From Tanypteryx hageni (lineage: Eukaryota; Arthropoda; Insecta; Odonata; Petaluridae): DNA of 64,000 nt. A program made the translations under genes and the position numbers. Shown here in pieces: positions 57,296 to 64,000 of the stretch. A model generated the notes under the pieces. It saw only the letters and a list, made by a program, of their open reading frames with translations. It made no database searches and was not told the DNA's origin. The stretch's first letter is position 1. The number at the start of each line of letters is the position of its first letter. The DNA is taken from the NCBI GenBank assembly GCA_028673005.1, contig CM054113.1, positions 206,575,504 through 206,639,503 on the forward strand, written 5' to 3'.

Positions 57296-58633
57296 TTAAT
57301 TGTTAAAGCAAATTTTATCATAAATTTAGTCGAGTAAAAATGTATACTAGGCATACGTTTAGTGCCAAAACATTCGCTAATTCGATTGCGTCCCTTGCCT
57401 TGAATAGCTCCGTAACACAATCATATAATTTTTTACAAATATAGTACAGCGTCGAATAAAAACGCAGTCTGACATTTTTCAAAAAAGATTCTAAACTTTT
57501 TGCCGAACAAAAAGAAAGAAAACCAAAACGTTGAAATTATTCGAATAAATGACATTCAGGTAAAACTTCAGACGAGAAAAAAGAACGCAGATGAAGGAAA
57601 GGATTTCTGCGCACTCGCACGACGAAAACCTTAAAAAAAACAGTTATTACAGACTGCCTCAAAAACTACTGCGTATCGGGGAAAAGTATTATATATATAT
57701 CACTCGCTCAGAAGAGTTCTTCAGGAATCTCCACTCCATTTAGAGTTGGACGTCGCTGGACGAGAGTTGCGGAGGGTACCGCGGGGCCGGAGTGGAGGGA
57801 GATGGGGAGGGGATGGAGAGAACGAGAGAAGAGGGAAAGGGGGGGGGGGAGCAAGGAGGAAAAAGAGAAGACAACAGCACGGAATAATGGGGATGCGACG
57901 ACAATGGAATAGGGAGAGAAATAAAAGGGAGAGTGGAATAGGAGGGAGGAGTGGTGAGAGAGAGGGAAAGAGGAGGGGCTGGGCGGCTATGTTAGTGGGT
58001 GATGAGTAGAAAAGGATTGGAAGATGGAAATGACACAGGGCAGGCAGGTCGGGTGCGGTAATTGAAGTGGGTGAAGAGGAAAGAGGGTAAGAATAAGGGA
58101 AGGAGAGGGGGAGGGGAGGAGAGAGAATATGGGTAATGGGGGGGGGGGGGCTGAACTACGAGAGAAACGAAGATGAAATGAAGAGAAAGGAAGAAGGAAA
58201 GATTGGACGGAATAAAGATGGGCATACAGAGACAGACGATAATGGAGAACAAAACATTTCCCTTGGCTCTGCATAGAATGGTTATAGAAAAAAGAATGGA
58301 TAGAGCCATAAAGGCAAATGAAAAGATAATTTCGGACCAGAAGATTCTTAATACTATGAAATGAGATAATTATAAAATGTGATTCGTATGAAAAAGCTTT
58401 TTGGTACGTTCAGGATATCATATGAGCAGAGTAAACGAGAGACGATTACAAGAACATACGTATATTCAGTTACTTCCATTGAAGTTTAAGAGAGGGTAAA
58501 CATATCTGTATGAGGTAGCAGAATATTGCTTAGAATTTAAAAATGGATCGCTTGATACACAGCTTGACCACATAATTCGCTGACCGCTTCTATGAACTGA
58601 AACACCCCCGATTCCTTAATACTAAGGCTAGGT
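57296..58633. other. Intergenic with GA-rich tracts and G runs
   Basis: Purine-rich simple sequence lies at 57765-58000 and 58075-58200, including G runs of 10 or more at about 57840 and 58138. No gene. Confidence 0.6.
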
Positions 58634-58988
58634 AATACAAACTGCGGCTCACGGGCCAAATCCGTCCTGCCGAATGTTTTCATCCGATCCGCCATGATTT
58701 TTAACAATAAAAGGGCAGAATTTGGCATAAAATAAAATATAAAACTACAAATATATAATAAACAATACAATTCGACTTTATACGTTTACACCAATATATC
58801 ACATAAATACATACAAAACAAATCAGGTAATATTGACCCACAACCAAACTCATTAGTTTCATTGAATTATTCAACTCTATCTTCGATTGGGTGTGGTCCG
58901 CAAAGAGAGCGGGAGGGTGCTATGTGGCTCGCGATGAGTTCAGAAATGGATTATGTGGCCATCGAGCCGAAAGGTTTGGGTGCCACTG
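58634..58988. mobile_element. hAT-type non-autonomous element with target duplication
   Basis: The left side carries AAACTGCGGCTCACGGGCCA, a subterminal sequence typical of hAT elements. The right end GGTTTGGGTGCCACTG inverts to CAGTGGCACCCAAACC, a hAT-type terminus. The flanking octamers GGCTAGGT and TGCTAGGT agree at 7 of 8 positions. The outer bases of the left end are decayed. No transposase frame. Confidence 0.75.
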
Positions 58989-59560
58989 TGCTAGGTGATT
59001 CACAGACGTTCTGATATTAGATCAAGGAAACTGAGTACGCAAAACTAAGCGAGGAATTTCTGAAATTTTGACGGCATAGTAAAACGTGGTGCAGACAGAA
59101 AGTTCTAAGAAAGGAACTCCACTTACTGTTTCCGAAATTAGGCATCAACGAGGGACAAATATAAAATGTATGTCTAAATTAATGTTATTCGTAAACATTT
59201 AAATATAAGTGTGCACCGTCAAAGGCGCTGCGATTAATGGTTTGGATCCATCTTAAAATTAATACACGACTCATGCCCTTGTTAAATGCTGATATGAAAA
59301 TAAAACTAATTTTATATAATGTTTATTTGGAAAACAAGATTTAAGAGCTTAAAAATAAACATAATTTGCCTATCCGTTATAATTACGTTAAAATTGTCAA
59401 TAAAACAAAACTCATCAATAATTATTGCATTTCCTAGTCATCAAAGAGGATAAATTCAATTTCGTCGACCGATGCCAAATACTAGGCGTTAGATAAGGAA
59501 TCGAAAGAGAGAGAGAGAAACGGCAAAACTACAAAAGAGACGCATTTGACACCTGCATAT
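58989..59560. other. Intergenic, no gene recognised
   Basis: AT-rich with a short GA run at about 59503-59520. Nothing else. Confidence 0.45.
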
Positions 59561-60720
59561 GTTCTACCGTAGTCGAAAAAAGCACCACACGCACGGGGAA
59601 GGGAGAGAAAGATGTAATAAAAGAAGACGAGAGGCAACGAGGGGAAAGGGTCAGATAACGAGACGCCGACCGCAGAGGTGGAGATTTAAAAAGAGGTGGG
59701 AATTTCAAAACCCAGAGGGTAGACACGGAGGGGAGAGAAAAGGGGTCGAAGGGGTATAGAAGAGACGAAATTCGGAATAGGGAGAGATGGAAGAAAGGGA
59801 GGAAATGGCAGGTAGGGGAGATACGGAAAGGTGGCTGCTGTTCAAGTAGATACAGAGGTGAGGAATGGAGGCTGAAAGAGGAGAGGATGAGAGAGAAAGA
59901 CACCGAGGTTTCTCCAGAGGAGGTGAGGTAAGGAAGGTGGGCAAGCAAGATGCCCCCTTTCGCTTCCATTTTCGGATTTTTGCCCGGGAGGTATCCGTTT
60001 GTACCGGCAAGAGTGCTCCAAAATGGGAGGGAATTGCAGACGAGAGTATGAGGGCATGGTAGGGACAAATAGAGAGGGAGGGGGTAGGGTGGAGTGAAAG
60101 GAGGGAGTTAAAAGGAGGGAGTGAAGGAGGAGGACCAAGGGTCCCGAAAGGACGTGACAGGAAGCGAAAATGAGAAAGGGAGACAGATAGAGAGAGAGAG
60201 AGAAGGTGGCGAGCAAATTGGTTGCTTGGGTGGTGTTCGGGGTTTTGGAGTAGAGGACGGAGGAGGAGGAGAGGGACGCGAGGGAAGAAGGGTTGGGGTT
60301 GAGGTGCGTGCGAACATGAGAAGGTCGGAGGGGGGCGGGACGGCGTTTTTCGGATGCGGTGTCGTATAAATAGGGAAGGATGTTTTTTTTTGTAAAGAGA
60401 AGGGAAGGGGTTGAGCGTAGTTGAATATGGGCGAGGAAGGCAATTGAAGGAGAAGTGAAGTGGCGTGTGATAGACGGGGAAGATGAGAGATTCTGAAAAG
60501 GAGGAGGCGAAAAAAAAATTGGAGGGAGGGACAAGAAAGATGGCGAGGAAAGGAAGCAGAGGGAACAGGAAGAGTCGGAGGAAGGTGGTGGATGAATAAG
60601 GGAGAGAGCGGAAGGACGGTGGAGGATGAAGAAGGGAGAGAGTGGAAGGAAGGAAAGAAGGAAAGACATAAGGAAATGAAATTCAGGGGATGAAATCCTG
60701 AGGACGCGTGAAAATCGTGA
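59561..60720. repeat. Long imperfect GA-rich domain
   Basis: The + strand is strongly purine-biased for more than 1 kb, with GGGAGGGAG, GGAGGAGGA and GAGAGAGAG motifs but no regular unit. The 296-codon minus-strand frame at 59842-60732 is a by-product (Ser/Leu/Pro-rich, no domain). Confidence 0.7.
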
Positions 60721-61679
60721 CAGTACAGCCAATGGAGAGGAGACGAAGCTAAGTAGTCGGGAAAATTAATAGGATCGAAGCCAAAAAGATGACAAAGAAA
60801 TATAAAATTGATTATATCCGTTCTTTCCGGACGATTATTATTCCGGGGGAGTGCGGATAAATGGAATTAAATAACCCGACGACGCCTGATAGCTCAGGCG
60901 AAAATTATTCAAAGGAAATAAGGAAGAAAAATCCCATTAAGGCTTTCAAAAAAAGAGGAAAATCCGCAGTCCTTCTCGAAATATCTTGCGCCTTCAGGAG
61001 AACAATACAACGGCAGGCGAGAAATGGATGATTCGGAAATATAAAATCTGCATATTGTACTCCACCCACGCTGCAAAACGTCCAACGATAGCAGGCGATT
61101 AAGTTTAAGAGAAATGGGTAATTCGATCGAGAGGGAAAGCGCTATTGTTTTTTAAAAAGTCCAATATTGAAGCATAAATATTAGCAGAAAGTGAAATTTA
61201 ATAAAGGCAAAATATCCGAGATTAAGAGAACTGTGGCCGAATGCCCCGCCCGAACCCTCTAGGGAAATTATTTAAGGACTTAAAAAGGGGAAGGAGGAAA
61301 AAGAAAACTTTCGGGAAGGAGACGTATTCTTCGAGAATAAGAGCGCTAAAGAATGGAAAAAGTAGACGACCGGATGAAAAGGTCGAGACGAAAATTTTTG
61401 AAGGTCACGTGCTAAAGAGGAGGTGAGGGGTCAAAAAACGGAAGCGAGGACGGGTGGCTGGAATTAAATAAATGGAATATTAATCACGGAGAGAAAGCCA
61501 TTCGCGCTTGAAATAGTCCCCGCCGCGTCATCAAACTATGAAGAACGATTTGACACAATTGAACGTAATTAAATGAGAATAGTGTTAAATCGCCGAATGT
61601 CTACCATTAATGCCCCCAAAAAGTAAGCGAGGCTCGTAGTTTATTGACGCATACATAAATATCACACAAAACCCGCCGG
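60721..61679. other. Intergenic, no gene recognised
   Basis: No exon, RNA gene or element is recognisable. The small Lys/Arg-rich frame at 61241-61426 has no known motif. Confidence 0.4.
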
Positions 61680-61730
61680 TGAGGAGAAGGGATAAAGAGT
61701 GAGGGAGAGAGAAAGGGAGAGAGAGAGATA
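61680..61730. repeat. GA tract ending in GATAGATA
   Basis: A short purine run directly abutting the retroelement 3' tail. Confidence 0.8.
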
Positions 61731-62060
61731 GATAGATATGTCTTTATTAGGGCGAGATTGAGACTAAGCAGTCTCCTCTTCCATCTAACCCATTGTCAGT
61801 CACATACAATTAGATAGTACCAAGTAATAAAATTAAACTAAAAGGTTACATAAAATGAAGAGCAATATAAAATACAATGAAATGTATAGGATAGTATAGG
61901 ATTTAAAAACAGATGGGTAATTGTTGTTGTTGCGGGGAAAAACTAGGGAAGATAATGTACTATTCCCTAGGAAAAACCCCACTGCAGGAAAACACCCACA
62001 CAAGAAGGGGAGTGTGAAAAACATGTGAAACCTACTTATAGCAATATCTAAAGATTTAGA
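61731..62060 (-). mobile_element. Non-LTR retroelement or SINE 3' end
   Basis: On the minus strand it ends GCCCTAATAAAGACATATCT followed by ATCTATC. It is homologous to 29834-30140, sharing GGAAAACACCCAC and GTGTGAAAAACA in the same order. No protein frame remains. Confidence 0.65.
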
Positions 62061-62099
62061 GGGTCTTGAAAGGTAAATACATATAGTTAAATACTTAAA

Positions 62100-62425
62100 A
62101 ATGATGTACACATCAGAGAGGGGGGACAGAGAGAGAAAGAGAGAGAGAGAAAGGGAGAGGGAGAAAAGGAGAGAGAGAGAAGGGGGACAGAGGGACAAAG
62201 AGAGATGGAGAGAGAGGGAGAGAGAGGGAGAGAGAGAAGGGGAGAGAGAGAAGGGGAGAGAGAGAAAGGGAGAGAGAGAAAGGGAGAGAGAGAAAGGGAG
62301 AGAGAGAAAGGGAGAGAGAGGGAAAGAGAGGGAGAAAAGGAGAGAGGGAGAGAAAGAAAGGGAGAGAGAGGGAGAGAGAGAGGAAGAGAGAGAAAGGGAG
62401 AGAGAAAGGGAGAGAGAGAAAGGGA

Positions 62426-62469
<44 letters not shown>

Positions 62470-62492
62470 AAGATAGAGAGGGAGAAATAGAA
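62100..62492. repeat. GA minisatellite, GGGAGAGAGAGAAA units
   Basis: Tandem units of about 14 bp (GGGAGAGAGAGAAA), shortening to 12-bp AGAGAGAGAGAA-type units at the right. The 230-codon minus-strand frame (61833-62525) is mainly an artefact of this array. Confidence 0.93.
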
Positions 62493-63938
62493 AGCGAGAT
62501 AGGCGAAGGCTGGCATTTTATTCATCCGACCTCAGGCTAAGCCACCCCCTCCGAAACAAAGTAAATCCCAGAAATAATCTAACACGATCGATTGCGGCGA
62601 CAAAGAAATACGGCGAAATGCGGAGGGCAAGGCAAACAATCGAAGAAAAGAAAAAATTATTTTGGAGACGCGATATAAAAAAAGGTGTGTGAGGAAGAGA
62701 AGAATGGAGGAATTGGACTTATGTGAGGTTCTGAGACCGAGGAGAAAGAATAAGCTAAAACGCTGCATAGAAAAGAAACTGCACAAAATCGTGAACGAAA
62801 GAAAATTCAACTTCACTTAGACCATACGAGCCAAATTTCAAGCGTTCCACGGTACAGACATTTAGTATGCAGAATGGAGGAGAACGACTCGTAAACACTG
62901 AACGCAAGAGAAATGAGAACCGCTAATGTGGCATGGGAAGAGAAGAGGAAGCGTTCTGGAGAGGAAGAGGTGAGAGAGAGAGACAGCAATAGAGTGAAGG
63001 GAAGGAAATCAAGAAGAAATGTGCGGGAAGGGAGGAGGGCATAGATGGGTATATGGAGACGATGCGAGGAAATGGATAAAGAATTCGGGAAAGGAAAAAA
63101 ACAAAGGTAAGCCAAGAAAACGGGAAGAATTTGACGGGGTCAGTAAAAAATAAAAAAAGTAGTGGAATCGGGAAACTGAGAATGGAAAAAAATTGAATCG
63201 TGCGGAAAGGATGAGTGGGTGAGAAAAGAGTTGGAAGGAAAAAATGAGAAAAAAGATTTGGAAAGAAAAAAAGGGAAAAAATTGGAAGGGTTCTTGCCGT
63301 AGCAGTACTACTAGAACGCGGAAAATTGGAGCTGAAAGTTGGATGGAGGGAAGAGGGAGTGAATTAACGTCGCAAGTGGAACGGAAAAGAGGAGAGGGAT
63401 TGGAGGGAATTCCAGTTGGACAGGAGACGTATGTCTTGAGCAACCGCAGGGAATGAGGAGCAGGAATTTGGATGGGTTGGAGAAGTGAAAGGGGAAAACA
63501 AATAGGATATGAGGTGAAGACTTGGAAGGTAACGTCGGAAAGGCTTTGGGGATGTAGAAGAGTAGAGAAAACGGAGGCGGGCGAAGGGAGAATAACTCCG
63601 CGGAGGATAATTTAGAGCAGTGAAGGGAATGGAGAAACGAGGCGGATTCGAGAAAAAGCCCAAGTGCAGGGCGGAATTAACGCAGAGAGGAAAACTGCCA
63701 TGGAGTTCGGAGTGAGGAGATATAAGTCCTGTACTAATTGACGAACGCGGGGATTCGAGGCGTGCGGAAAGTGCGAAAGACGGCGTCATGGAAACGAGTG
63801 AAAGGACAGCGAGTGAAGGGAACATAATACATGGAAAGGAGATTTATAAACCTTTTTCTATCCTTACGGGACTTCAAAGTTCTACTTCTTCAAAATTGTA
63901 TGATTCATAATTGTGAGCTAAGGCTGCGAAGGGAGTTA
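62493..63938. other. Intergenic, purine-biased, no gene recognised
   Basis: The + strand remains AG-rich, which opens long minus-strand frames (62813-63825) without known domains. Confidence 0.45.
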
Positions 63939-64000
63939 TATACCGTATTTACACGACAATAAGACGAGGTTTTTTTCTGTTGTTTTTTATGAAAGGTTAG
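63939..64000. mobile_element. DNA-transposon-end-like sequence, cut by the window edge
   Basis: ACCGTATTTACACGACAATA followed by AGACGAGG and a T run has the layout of transposon ends widespread in animals. It resembles the sequence at 35751. The rest of any element would lie beyond the window. Confidence 0.4.

Noticed and set aside
59842..60732. 296-codon open frame on the minus strand
   Set aside because: It lies in a purine-rich tract where stop codons are depleted. The translation is Ser/Leu/Pro-rich without any domain.
61833..62525. 230-codon open frame on the minus strand
   Set aside because: It is generated by the GA minisatellite (SLSLSP repeats) and an adjacent retroelement tail.
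1..64000. CRISPR arrays, bacterial operons, integrated viral genes or rRNA
   Set aside because: No regularly spaced short repeats, no clustered unspliced genes, no viral structural or polymerase motifs other than the retroelement reverse transcriptases, and no rRNA-like sequence were seen.

Overview
The window is animal nuclear DNA, most likely from an arthropod and probably an insect. The evidence is spliced coding sequence with GT-AG introns, very low gene density, abundant CpG, long GA/CT minisatellites, tRNA-derived SINE-like units, hAT-type and TA-flanked miniature transposons, and a Penelope-like retroelement. Nothing here looks like a bacterial operon. I cannot name the species. Nearly all long open frames lie inside purine-only or pyrimidine-only tracts, which lack stop codons on both strands, so they are not genes.

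One host gene can be supported. Two consecutive minus-strand exons (33543-33774 and 32507-32653) join in phase across an 889-bp GT-AG intron. They match the N-terminal coiled-coil region of ASPP proteins (ASPP1/ASPP2, TP53BP2 family). I could not find the exons for the N-terminal ubiquitin-like region, the proline-rich region, the ankyrin repeats or the SH3 domain. They are either outside the window or separated from these two by long introns.

The clearest mobile element is at 6189-8030. It is a Penelope-like element bounded by two identical 129-bp inverted repeats. It has a 5'-truncated reverse transcriptase with a YIDD active site and a GIY-YIG endonuclease domain. One frameshift lies in an A9 run, and a hammerhead-like RNA motif lies just after the stop codon. 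A diverged copy of its terminal repeat sits at 34653-34790. Both copies lie next to (TA)n tracts.

Layout from left to right: 1-3.9 kb has no gene and a GA minisatellite; 4.0-6.1 kb is a composite non-coding transposon with a SINE-like insert; 6.2-8.0 kb is the Penelope-like element; 8-21 kb holds sparse dispersed repeats and a 225-bp triplication; 21.3-23.2 kb is a long inverted repeat with nested repeats; 23.3-30.1 kb is GA minisatellites, two retroelement 3' ends, a 450-bp direct duplication and a hAT MITE; 31.4-36 kb is the ASPP exons surrounded by MITEs and retroelement debris; 36-53.7 kb is mostly featureless with isolated MITEs; 53.7-64 kb is nested hAT and other repeats, then GA tracts and a third retroelement 3' end.
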